Source of the DNA: an uncultured Oscillospiraceae bacterium | GTDB taxonomy: Bacteria; Bacillota; Clostridia; Oscillospirales; Oscillospiraceae | Length of the DNA: 25,685 bases | Direction: 5' to 3' | NCBI GenBank assembly: GCA_934630495.1 | Contig: CAKTVW010000033.1 | Span: forward strand, 1 to 25,685 | Part shown: positions 1-7,135 of the stretch, in pieces | Layout: every line of letters begins with the position of its first letter | How positions within the stretch are numbered: the first letter of the stretch is position 1 | Made by a program: the position numbers and the translations under genes | The notes under the pieces: model-generated | The model's database searches: none | Told to the model about the DNA's origin: nothing | The model's input: the letters and a program-made list of their open reading frames with translations, nothing else

Positions 1-374
1 AAGCTTTTCAAGCTTTTTCAGACTGTCAAAAAAGTCCGTAATCGTCAAAATCGGCTAACTTTTTAACAGATTTTTACTATCTGAGTTTTGGTTCTAAAAA
101 ACAAGATATTCCGAACTATATAATGTGAAATCTGCTTGCTTTGCAAGGATTTTGACTTACTGCGCAGCCGTTAGCGACGAAGGAGCTTTACGGATGCGGC
201 GTGCCCCTTGCGGGTACTGCGCAACTCACGCCCTACCGTACCCACGTACGCCGACGGGCGTGAGTTGCTTGTCTTCCGAACTTTTTTGCAGCCTGTCAGC
301 GTGTCGAAAAGGGTTTTTCGACACGCTGAAAAAGCTTTTCAAGCTTTTTAACAGATTCTAGTATAATATTTGTA
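1..374. repeat. Gene-free, hairpin-rich left end
   Basis: No convincing gene lies here; the one short reading frame has no ribosome site and crosses the hairpins. The stretch carries consecutive inverted repeats: CTTGC/GCAAG at 135-147, a perfect 13-bp pair at 221-233 and 256-268 with a 22-nt loop, a perfect 14-bp pair at 297-310 and 315-328, and an AT-rich 9-bp hairpin at 329-349. TACTGCGCA occurs directly repeated at 158-166 and 215-223. Parts of the 297-366 unit recur at 1-30, 59-80, 10892-10930 and, inverted, at 25451-25488. It looks like a cluster of dispersed intergenic repeats. The 3' end of guaD runs into it, so some hairpins probably act as terminators. Confidence 0.6.
297..366. repeat. 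Dispersed palindromic repeat downstream of guaD
   Basis: A 14-bp perfect hairpin (CAGCGTGTCGAAAA and its complement) is followed directly by a second hairpin (AAAAAGCTT, loop TTC, AAGCTTTTT) and then AACAGATTCTAGTATAA. The 38 bases at 329-366 are identical, as reverse complement, to 25451-25488. The first hairpin recurs at 10892-10920 with one loop change. Read in guaD's direction, the second hairpin ends in a T run and could terminate transcription. Confidence 0.7.
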
Positions 375-1646
375 TCAGAGGACCTTTCTGCCGCGAACGT
401 ATTTTGCGGCGATCTGGCGGTCGTCGGCAAGATAGAGGCAGCGCTCCAGCCGGGCGCGCACCGTAAGCTCCTGCGGATGGTCAAGCGCAGAATCGTCCAG
501 AACGACCGCATCAAGCTCGTAGCCCGCTTCAAACGCGCCCACCTTGCCGAAGAACGCACCGCCGCCGCGCGTCGCAAGATAGAACGCCTGATCGACCGAC
601 AGGGCCGGGACGCTCTGATCGAGCAGCCGCCAGCGGAGCTTTGAGACGCGGATTGCAGCCGCCATGCTTGCAAACAGGTTCTCCGTTTCGCCGCCCGCAA
701 CGTCCGAGGCAAGCGCCACATGCAGCCCCTCGTCGAGGAACCTCGTGATCGGTGCAGCACCGGAGGACAGGTTGGCGTTCGACAGCGGGGAATGCGCCAC
801 AAATACGCCGTTTTTCTTCATCAATTCTGTCTCTGCGGCATCGGAATGGACGCAATGTGCCATAATGCAGGGATGGTCGCCGCCGAACAGACCGAAGCGA
901 TCATACGCATCGCCATAGAAACGCGAATCGGGGCACAGCTCCTTGACCCACGCGATCTCGCCGAAATTCTCGGACAAATGGCTCTGAACGGGCAGATGAT
1001 ATTTTTCGACCAGCTTCCGCAGGCCCTTCATCAGCTCATCCGTGCAGGAGGGGATGAAGCGCGGTGTCAGGATCGGCTTCGTGTTTGCAAAGCGGTCCTG
1101 CGTCCGGCAGATCCACTCCTCGGTATGCGCGATCGACTCCTCCGCGCTTGCTTCGCAGAGGTATTCGGGACTGTTGCGGTCCATATTGACCTTGCCGACA
1201 TACGACACCAGACCGCTGCGCTCCATTTTTTCCATCAGAAGCTCCGTCGCGGGCGTATGGATCGTCGCAAAGATCGCCGCACGGGTGGTGGCGCTGCGAT
1301 GCAGATGCGCGGCAAATTGTTCGTAGGCGCGGTCAGCATAGGTCAGATCGGCATATTTCGATTCCTCGGGGAAGGTATAAGTATTCAGCCAGTCCAGCAG
1401 CTCCATATCCATACCGAGACCGCGGAACGCAAACTGCGGCGCGTGGACGTGCAGGTCGGTCAGGCCGGGCACGATCAGCTTATCGCCGTAGTCGACGCAG
1501 GGCAGCGCGGCGTAGCGCTCCGGAAGCGTTTCAAACACACCGGCGCACAGGCCGTTTTCGCAGACCAGATAGGCATTGGGTACGATACGAATATGATTCT
1601 GATTCTCGCTGTAGCACAGATTCCCTTTTATTACATAATTTTCCAT
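375..1646 (-). CDS. guaD: Guanine deaminase
   Basis: This 423-residue cytosolic amidohydrolase should deaminate guanine to xanthine and ammonia in purine salvage. The metal site is visible: PGLTDLHVHAPQ near residues 60-71 gives the HxH pair (His66, His68), followed by HLSEN (His223, Glu226), AHCVH (His264 region) and ALASDVAGG (Asp315). The block LTPRFIPSC (about 193-201) and HAPQFAFRGLG are typical of guanine deaminases rather than other amidohydrolases. Length matches the family. The ATG at 1646 has GAGGAG eight bases upstream. It follows cca by 59 bp but has its own promoter. The nucleoside-type ABC importer in this window could feed the same pathway, though the two are not linked. Confidence 0.9.
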   Translation of the reverse strand: MENYVIKGNLCYSENQNHIRIVPNAYLVCENGLCAGVFETLPERYAALPCVDYGDKLIVPGLTDLHVHAPQFAFRGLGMDMELLDWLNTYTFPEESKYADLTYADRAYEQFAAHLHRSATTRAAIFATIHTPATELLMEKMERSGLVSYVGKVNMDRNSPEYLCEASAEESIAHTEEWICRTQDRFANTKPILTPRFIPSCTDELMKGLRKLVEKYHLPVQSHLSENFGEIAWVKELCPDSRFYGDAYDRFGLFGGDHPCIMAHCVHSDAAETELMKKNGVFVAHSPLSNANLSSGAAPITRFLDEGLHVALASDVAGGETENLFASMAAAIRVSKLRWRLLDQSVPALSVDQAFYLATRGGGAFFGKVGAFEAGYELDAVVLDDSALDHPQELTVRARLERCLYLADDRQIAAKYVRGRKVL

Positions 1647-1680
1647 GGGGATTGCTCCTCTCGTTGATCTCCGAATACAT

Positions 1681-1709
1681 ATTGTATTACAAAATCACGA
1701 ATTTGTCAA
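1681..1709 (-). promoter_or_regulatory. Consensus sigma-A promoter of guaD
   Basis: On the minus strand, TTGACA (1704-1709) and TACAAT (1681-1686) are separated by exactly 17 bp. The -35 box contains the TGA stop codon of cca (1706-1708), so the promoter begins inside the end of the upstream gene. It allows guaD to be expressed apart from the truA-cca operon. Confidence 0.8.
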
Positions 1710-3067
1710 TCATTTTTCGTTTTATCGATCAATCCTTGTGCATATTCAACAAGAGCTTCCCGTTCGTTCGGGAGCTTCTCTTCCAGCACCGCCTGAAGGA
1801 TCGTCTCGAGCAGTGCGCCGATCCGAGGCCCCTGCGGCACGCCGAGCGCCAGCAGGTCGCGGCCGGAGATCGCCATCTGCGGCAGGCGGACACACGCTTG
1901 GCCTTCCACGAGCCGCGAAAGCAGCGCCTCGGCGCGGACAGCCTCCTCCTCCGGGGCCGACGGCGGCTCCGTTCCCTTTCCGAGGCGGTCGGCGCGGCGC
2001 AGACGCAGAAGCGCACGGGTCTGTTTCTCTCCGTGCTTTGCCAGCAGCCGACGCATTTGCCGCTCCGTCATGGCGGAGAGATCGAGATCGTGCGCCCGAA
2101 TCAGCGCGGCGACCGCGCTGACCGTCCCGCCGTCATAGCGCAGACGGCGCAGAATGCGCTCCGCTTCCGCCGCTCCCGCGACGGCATGTCCGTAAAAATG
2201 CCCGACAAGATTTTTGTCGAAGAAAAACTCGTTCGGCTTGGCGATATCGTGCAGAAGCGCGGCAAGGCGCAGACGCTCCTCCGGCTCGACGGCGGCGGTT
2301 ACCGCCGCCGTGTGCGTATAGACGTCGTAGGCATGATTGTAATGATACTGGCGGAAGCCGACCGTTCTGCGCAGCTCCGGAATGAGCACGCACAAGACGT
2401 CCGGGTACTCGCAAAGGACCCGGAATACGCCCCGGCCGCAGAGCAGGCCGGACAGCTCCTTGTGCAGGCGTTCGGGCGCCGCTCCGCTCAGCATCTCGCG
2501 GCATTCGTGGATCGCGGCGGCAGTCTCCCGCTCTACGGCGAAGTCCAGCCGTGAGGCAAAGCGTAATCCCCGCAAAATGCGCAGGACGTCCTCCGAAAAG
2601 CGTTCGCGCGGCGCGCCGACGCAGCGGATCAGGCGGTTTTGCAGGTCCTCCTGTCCTCCGAACAGATCGATGACCGCGCCGTCGGCGGCCGCCGCCATCG
2701 CGTTGACGGTAAAATCGCGGCGGCTCAGATCCCCGCGCAGCTCCGTCAGGAAGGAGACGGCATCGGGGTGACGGCGGTCGGTGTAGGTGCTTTCCGCACG
2801 AAAGGTCGTGATCTCGAACGGCGTATTCGCCGCAAGCACCGTGACCGTGCCGTACTTCGCGCCCGTCAGGATCGTACGCTCGGCGGCAAAGCATTCGGCG
2901 GTCTGTTCCGGCCGCGCAGAGGTACAGATGTCCCAATCCTGCGGCTGAAGCCCCAGCAGGCTGTCGCGGACACAGCCGCCGACCGCATAGGCCGCGAATC
3001 CCGCCGCGCTCAGACGGTGCAGCAGCATCTCTACCGTCGGCGGGATGCGGATGACTGCGGCGCTCAC
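1706..3067 (-). CDS. cca: CCA tRNA nucleotidyltransferase
   Basis: This 453-residue enzyme adds or repairs the 3'-CCA of tRNA. The class II head is clear: AYAVGGCVRDSLLG near residues 26-39, the metal-binding DWDIC at 44-48, SRRDFTVNAMA near 104-114 and the nucleotide-recognition segment RFSEDVLRILRGLRFASRLDF. A C-terminal HD domain shows LAALLHDIAKP; such domains are common in Gram-positive CCA enzymes and suggest phosphodiesterase or phosphatase side activity. The frame is open further upstream, but I chose GTG at 3067 because it overlaps the zinc-ribbon gene's stop as GTGA and the protein then starts close before the conserved core. It is the last gene of the truA operon. Confidence 0.88.
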   Translation of the reverse strand: MSAAVIRIPPTVEMLLHRLSAAGFAAYAVGGCVRDSLLGLQPQDWDICTSARPEQTAECFAAERTILTGAKYGTVTVLAANTPFEITTFRAESTYTDRRHPDAVSFLTELRGDLSRRDFTVNAMAAAADGAVIDLFGGQEDLQNRLIRCVGAPRERFSEDVLRILRGLRFASRLDFAVERETAAAIHECREMLSGAAPERLHKELSGLLCGRGVFRVLCEYPDVLCVLIPELRRTVGFRQYHYNHAYDVYTHTAAVTAAVEPEERLRLAALLHDIAKPNEFFFDKNLVGHFYGHAVAGAAEAERILRRLRYDGGTVSAVAALIRAHDLDLSAMTERQMRRLLAKHGEKQTRALLRLRRADRLGKGTEPPSAPEEEAVRAEALLSRLVEGQACVRLPQMAISGRDLLALGVPQGPRIGALLETILQAVLEEKLPNEREALVEYAQGLIDKTKND

Positions 3068-3303
3068 AGCGTTTTCCCGCAGTGCGGGCAGGTCTTGCAT
3101 CGGCTGTCGATCGGCAGGGCGGCTCCGCAGTGCGGGCAGCGGTTGAGCAGGAAATTGACCGCCAGACCGCCGAGCATCAGGACCAGCGCCGCGCCGATCG
3201 CGAGCAGCTTGGGAACGCCGTGCAGGAACCAGACCGCGATCCCCGCGCAGCAGGCCAGCCCGAACAGGCACAGCTTCAGCGCATTGGCAAGTCTCCGTCT
3301 CAC
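3064..3303 (-). CDS. Small membrane protein with C-terminal zinc ribbon
   Basis: Seventy-nine residues. Two hydrophobic helices (about 8-27 and 32-53) are followed by a zinc ribbon with CPHCG at 56-60 and CPHCG at 72-76, plus Cys69. The ribbon probably faces the cytoplasm. The GTG start at 3303 overlaps the previous gene's stop (GTGA) and has GGGAGG seven bases upstream. Its own stop overlaps the cca start in the same way, so it is translationally coupled on both sides. I do not recognise a named family, and a role in tRNA maturation is only suggested by its neighbours. Confidence 0.75.
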   Translation of the reverse strand: MRRRLANALKLCLFGLACCAGIAVWFLHGVPKLLAIGAALVLMLGGLAVNFLLNRCPHCGAALPIDSRCKTCPHCGKTL

Positions 3304-3650
3304 TTCTCATCCTCCCACTGCTTCCAGACCTCGGGGCAATAGCCCACCGTTGCCCTTTTTCCGTTGCGGACGATCGGCGTTTTCATCAGGGCGGGGTTCT
3401 CGTAGACCTTGTCCTCCTTTGCGCGCGGATCGTCCATATAGCGCATCAGATCGATCTCTGGAGATTTTTTGTCCCAGTCGATCAGGTTGTCAATGCCGCC
3501 CACGGCGCGCAGCACACTGTCAAACTCGCCGCCCGACATGCCGTAGCGCAGCAGGTCGATATTCTGCACGCGGATGCGCCGTTCCTTAAAATAGCGTTCG
3601 GCCTTTTTCGTGTCGAAGCACTTGCTTTTTCCGAAAATCTGAATATTCAA
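3300..3650 (-). CDS. ArsC/Spx-family thioredoxin-fold protein
   Basis: This 116-residue protein belongs to the arsenate reductase (ArsC)/Spx-like family. The N-terminal redox site reads GKSKCFDTKKAERYF with a single Cys11 in a CxxT arrangement, so it lacks the CxxC of Spx. The family's C-terminal block appears as NPALMKTPIVRNGKRATVGY. Homologues in Clostridia are usually annotated 'arsenate reductase family protein' without evidence of arsenate reduction, and no arsenic-resistance genes are nearby. The start is TTG at 3650: it overlaps the truA stop as TTGA and has GGAGG ten bases upstream, whereas starting further upstream would run through truA. The substrate is unknown. Confidence 0.85.
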   Translation of the reverse strand: MNIQIFGKSKCFDTKKAERYFKERRIRVQNIDLLRYGMSGGEFDSVLRAVGGIDNLIDWDKKSPEIDLMRYMDDPRAKEDKVYENPALMKTPIVRNGKRATVGYCPEVWKQWEDEK

Positions 3651-4390
3651 TCGTATCGCACCTCCGTCAGACAAAGTCCCTTGGCCGGGGCGGTCTCCCC
3701 GGCAAGCGCACGGTTTCTTGCGGCAAACAGCGGCAGGAGCGTGTCGATCGAGCGCCTGCCCATGCCGATCTCCAGCAGTGTCCCCACAAGGATCCGCGCC
3801 ATGTTGTATAAAAAGCCGTCGGCGGTCAGCGTGAAGCAAAGCTCTTCGCCGTTCTCGGCGATATCCAGACGGTACAATGTCCGAACCGACGATTTTTTGA
3901 AATGCTTATTGGCGCAGAAGCTCAAAAAGTCGTGCTCTCCGGTCAGCAGCGCCGCGCCTGCGCGCATCGCCCCGACGTCCAGCCTGCCCGGGTACTGCAC
4001 GCGATAGCGCCGCCCGAACACATCGGGCACGGGGCTGTTCCAGACGCGATAGACATAGGTCTTGGACGTCGCGCTCAGGCGGGCATGAAAGCGGTCGGCG
4101 GCATAGGAAAGCTCCATTGCGCCGATGTCCTCGGGCAGCAGCCTGCGCAAACGCTCCAAGACCCGCTCGGGGCGCTGCTCCGGCGCACGGAAGGAAACGA
4201 CCTGCATCCGTGCATGGACTCCTGCGTCGGTCCGGCCGCTTCCCTGCGCCTCGATCGGCTGCTGAAAGACCTCCGACAAGGCGCGCTCGACCCTGCCCTG
4301 CACGGTCGTCTCGGCCTGCGGCAGACGCTGCCAACCGCGATAGCGCGTCCCGTCATAGGCAAGTATCAGGCGGTATGTTCTTCCTCCCAC
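3647..4390 (-). CDS. truA: tRNA pseudouridine(38-40) synthase TruA
   Basis: Isomerises uridine to pseudouridine at positions 38-40 in the anticodon arm of tRNAs. The 247 residues match the family length. The catalytic motif GSGRTDAGVHA spans about 50-60 with Asp55 as nucleophile. The N-terminal AYDGTRYRGWQR and the later SFCANKHFKKSSVRTL and FLYNMARILVGTLLEIG blocks are typical. The start is GTG at 4390 with GGAGG about ten bases upstream; it lies 25 bases inside the end of the preceding small gene. truA leads a chain of overlapping genes ending in cca, so two tRNA-maturation enzymes are co-expressed. Confidence 0.93.
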   Translation of the reverse strand: MGGRTYRLILAYDGTRYRGWQRLPQAETTVQGRVERALSEVFQQPIEAQGSGRTDAGVHARMQVVSFRAPEQRPERVLERLRRLLPEDIGAMELSYAADRFHARLSATSKTYVYRVWNSPVPDVFGRRYRVQYPGRLDVGAMRAGAALLTGEHDFLSFCANKHFKKSSVRTLYRLDIAENGEELCFTLTADGFLYNMARILVGTLLEIGMGRRSIDTLLPLFAARNRALAGETAPAKGLCLTEVRYD

Positions 4391-4494
4391 GCACTCAGCT
4401 CCTCCATGGCCTCGGTCTTGGTATCGGCAGAAAGCAGAAAGCTCCCGTCCGCGCCGTAGACCTCATAATGTCCCTGTCTTGAAATGATCCGCAT
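4366..4494 (-). CDS. 42-residue hypothetical protein, first gene of truA operon
   Basis: A short gene with a strong ribosome site (AAGGAG eight bases before ATG at 4494) and a promoter just upstream. The product is acidic and soluble, with a beta-rich first half (RQGHYEVYGADGSFLLSAD) and a probable C-terminal helix (KTEAMEELSAWEEEH). I do not recognise the family. It overlaps the truA start by 25 bp, so translation is likely coupled. Its promoter carries the same palindrome as the promoter of the small membrane protein at 8241-8408. Confidence 0.65.
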   Translation of the reverse strand: MRIISRQGHYEVYGADGSFLLSADTKTEAMEELSAWEEEHTA

Positions 4495-4550
4495 ACCCGA
4501 CACTCCTTCCGAAAGCTCCGCGCACGAAGCTTTTCTTGATCTCTGTGCCG

Positions 4551-4585
4551 AGTATAGCATTTTTTATGTCCCATCATTCGGACAT
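4551..4585 (-). promoter_or_regulatory. Promoter with ATGTCC-N8-GGACAT palindrome
   Basis: On the minus strand a palindrome at 4566-4585 (ATGTCC, eight bases, GGACAT) is followed after 9 bp by TATACT (4551-4556), a good -10 box. No TTGACA-like -35 lies 17 bp upstream of the -10; the palindrome occupies that position. An A/T-rich run (TTTTTTTGAAAAAA) lies just upstream. The same arrangement occurs at 8149-8183. Confidence 0.6.
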
Positions 4586-4626
4586 ATTGAAATTTTTTCA
4601 AAAAAACCTGAACAGTCGATACCCAC

Positions 4627-4664
4627 AAAAACGCCTTGACGAAACCGATCGCCAAGGCATTTTT
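4627..4664. terminator. Bidirectional intrinsic terminator
   Basis: GCCTTG (4633-4638) and CAAGGC (4653-4658) form a stem with a 14-nt loop. It is followed by ATTTTT on the plus strand and by GTTTTTGT on the minus strand. It lies just downstream of the SLH lysozyme gene and probably ends its transcript. Confidence 0.7.
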
Positions 4665-4701
4665 GCAGATTCTTCCGGGCGCTCCGTCAAGGGGCGCTTC
4701 T

Positions 4702-6987
4702 CTATTTCGGATATTTCTCCGTGAAGACGATCATCATTTTCGCGCACTGCGCGCGGGTCGCGTTCCCGGCAGGGAGCAGCTTCCCGCCGTCGCCGTTGAC
4801 GATCCCCGAGGCGACCGCCCAGCGCATGGCATACAGCGCGTAGTCGGAAACCGCAGCATGATCGGTAAAGCCGTTCAGCCCCGCCGACGCGGTCACGTCA
4901 AACCCGGCCGATGCCGCATAGCGGCAGAGCATCGCGGTCAGCTGTTCCCGTGTCACATTGTCGTTCACGCCGAATGTCGTCGCGCTGATCCCGTTTACAA
5001 TGCCCCGCTCATAGGCCCATGCGACGGCGCTGCTGTACCATTCACCCGCCGCGACATCCGTAAAGGGTGCCGCCTTCGACGCCTTCGGCTCGCCTGCATA
5101 GCGCCAGAGCACCGTCACCAGCATTCCGCGCGTCATCGGCTCCTCCGGCGCAAACTCCGTGTTGCTGACGCCGCCGAACAGCCCCGCCCGCACGGCGCGC
5201 ATGACGGAGTCATAGTACCACGCATCGGGAGAAACGTCCGTAAAGGTCGGCTCGATCGGCTCCGGGTCGATCGGTTCCGTCGGGTTGGTCGGCTCGGTCG
5301 GCTCCGTAGGCTCCGTTGGCTCTGTAGGTGCAGTCGAGTCGGTAGGCTCGGTCGGGTCCGGCTCGTCCGTCTGCTGCCAGTGGGCATAAACCGTGATATC
5401 GCCGTAAGCAGGCGCAAGCGTGTCGGCCGTATACCGCGTGCCGCCGACCAGCTTATCGTACCAGCCGAGGAAGCGGTAGCCGGAGCGCGTCGGCGTAGGG
5501 AGCGTGCCCAAGCGAACACCGGTTTTATAGTAATAGTATTTCGTCGTGCAGTCGCCCTCGGCGGGATGATAGGCAATGCGCAGATAGACGCGGCTGCCCT
5601 TGACATACTGCCCGTTGAGGTACATGTTGGCCTCGTCCATGCGGCGGCGCACCAAGCCCGCCAGCGTCTCGCCGCCGGCATTGATCCAGCTTCCGATCGT
5701 ATTGACAAACTCCATTTCGGTGTAAACACCCGTTGTAACGAGCTTATTGATATTATACGACGAATTGCTCATCCAGCTGCTGCCGACGTTGTAAGTAAAG
5801 CTGAGCAGCGCGTCATACTGCTGCTGCGTCAGCGTGCGGCCGATCTTCTTCTCGAAGGCGTCGAGCGTTTTTTCAAACTCGGCCAGCATCACGCGCAGGC
5901 GGTAATCCGCCTCCTCCTCGGTGATACCGTCCGGAAATTCGTCCTTCTCACAGCGGGAGCCGTAGCCGATCGACCACTGCGCATAATCCCACACGGCATA
6001 TTTCACGAAGCCCTCGTTGTCCTTGATAAACTGAACGCCCTCCTCGCTCATGCGAAGCGTCGGCGGGTCGAGCGGCGTGGGGTCGACGGGCTTCGGGTCG
6101 GCCGAGCCGCCGTTCGGGTCCTTGACCTCGGTGTCCGACCACTGCGCGTAGACCGTGTAGTTCTGCGTCACGAGGTCGGTGTTGCAAAGGTGCGTACCGC
6201 CCGAGGCGGCCGTATACCAGCCGGCAAAATACTTCCCGCTGCGCGTCGCGGCAGGCAGGCTTCCGTATGTCTCGGCCAGCGCATAGCAGATCACGGTATT
6301 GTCCGAGAGCGTGCCGCCGTTGCCGTTAAAGGCCACATAGCGGAAGAAGGCGTCGCAGACTCCCGAATAGCTTCCGTACAGGTAGAGCTTGACCTCGCGC
6401 AGACGGCGGTTCAGCCGCTCCTGAGAAAGCAGGCCGTCTCCGCCCTTGACCCATGCGCAGAAGGCCGAGGCGATCTGCGCGTCCGTTGCGCCCGATGCCG
6501 TCAGCGGCTTCCACCACGAATAGCCGCCGCCCAGAATGTTGCCGTAGGCCATGCAGATATCCGTCAGGGCGTCGAACTGCTGCTGGTTCAGCTCCAGCGC
6601 ATTGGTCGTAATAAAGGAATTGACCGCGCTCTCCGCAACCGAAAGCTGATAGGTTCCGCCGTAGCTGCCGCGCATCATCTCGTTGATAAAGGCAATGCCA
6701 TCGGCGCTGGTTTTATAGGTCGTCGGACTGCGTCTGTCCGCAGACGGCTCCTCGGACGGTTCTTCGGCAGGCTGCTCGGCGGGCGTCGGCGTTTCGTCCT
6801 CGGTTTCTTCGGCGGACACCGTTTCCGCGGCTGTCTCCGTTTCCCGCGTGTCCGGCGCTTCGGTCGGTTCCTGCGTCGGTTCGGAAACGCTTTGGAGCGT
6901 TTCGCTCTCTCCGAACGCGGCGACCGGCTGCAGCAGCCCCGCCGTCAGTCCGCATATCAGCAGCAAGCTGCATAAAAGACGTTTCAT
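4702..6987 (-). CDS. Secreted SLH-anchored protein with two lysozyme-like (GH24) modules
   Basis: A 761-residue surface protein. A signal peptide (about 1-26, ending PVAAFG) leads into a Thr/Glu/Pro-rich linker (30-88). Module 1 (about 94-210) resembles phage-type lysozyme but lacks the EGF...GYG active-site block. An InlB/Flg_new-type repeat follows (about 217-283). Module 2 (about 313-461) is a fuller GH24 unit with Glu325, Asp334, the block WSIGYGS with Ser339 where Thr is usual, QYDALLSFTYNVG and GLVRRRMDEANMYLNG. A second InlB-type repeat follows (about 466-537), then a TEP-repeat linker (540-580) and three SLH domains (582-625, 642-686, 706-752) for cell-wall anchoring. Likely role: peptidoglycan binding or remodelling. 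ATG at 6987 has AGGAG seven bases upstream. Confidence 0.9.
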   Translation of the reverse strand: MKRLLCSLLLICGLTAGLLQPVAAFGESETLQSVSEPTQEPTEAPDTRETETAAETVSAEETEDETPTPAEQPAEEPSEEPSADRRSPTTYKTSADGIAFINEMMRGSYGGTYQLSVAESAVNSFITTNALELNQQQFDALTDICMAYGNILGGGYSWWKPLTASGATDAQIASAFCAWVKGGDGLLSQERLNRRLREVKLYLYGSYSGVCDAFFRYVAFNGNGGTLSDNTVICYALAETYGSLPAATRSGKYFAGWYTAASGGTHLCNTDLVTQNYTVYAQWSDTEVKDPNGGSADPKPVDPTPLDPPTLRMSEEGVQFIKDNEGFVKYAVWDYAQWSIGYGSRCEKDEFPDGITEEEADYRLRVMLAEFEKTLDAFEKKIGRTLTQQQYDALLSFTYNVGSSWMSNSSYNINKLVTTGVYTEMEFVNTIGSWINAGGETLAGLVRRRMDEANMYLNGQYVKGSRVYLRIAYHPAEGDCTTKYYYYKTGVRLGTLPTPTRSGYRFLGWYDKLVGGTRYTADTLAPAYGDITVYAHWQQTDEPDPTEPTDSTAPTEPTEPTEPTEPTNPTEPIDPEPIEPTFTDVSPDAWYYDSVMRAVRAGLFGGVSNTEFAPEEPMTRGMLVTVLWRYAGEPKASKAAPFTDVAAGEWYSSAVAWAYERGIVNGISATTFGVNDNVTREQLTAMLCRYAASAGFDVTASAGLNGFTDHAAVSDYALYAMRWAVASGIVNGDGGKLLPAGNATRAQCAKMMIVFTEKYPK

Positions 6988-7008
6988 GATTTCACTCCTG
7001 TCGGAATT

Positions 7009-7048
7009 ATGTCGATTCAATTTTAGCAGAGAAATCGACATCCGTCAA
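7009..7048 (-). promoter_or_regulatory. Promoter and inverted repeat upstream of the SLH lysozyme gene
   Basis: On the minus strand TTGACG (7043-7048) and TAAAAT (7020-7025) are 17 bp apart. A perfect 9-bp inverted repeat, ATGTCGATT at 7009-7017 and AATCGACAT at 7033-7041, straddles the -10 box and spacer and is a likely operator. The TGTCGA core is close to, but does not fully match, the Spo0A box TGTCGAA. Confidence 0.7.
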
Positions 7049-7135
7049 GAGTTAGCAGAACCGTAACGCGTCTTTGTGGCGAAAATAATTACAAAAAAGT
7101 TACAATTATTGAGAAAATCCGGTGAAATTCATGTC

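Noticed and set aside
125..361. A 78-residue plus-strand frame in the left gene-free stretch
   Set aside because: It spans several perfect hairpins and the repeat unit and has no ribosome site.
3065..3310. N-terminal extension of cca by 81 residues
   Set aside because: The extension is an out-of-frame reading of the zinc-ribbon gene; GTG at 3067 is coupled to that gene's stop and fits the family start.
4636..6975. A 779-residue open frame on the plus strand
   Set aside because: It is the exact antisense shadow of the SLH lysozyme gene, Arg-rich with no family features or ribosome site; high GC at codon third positions explains it.
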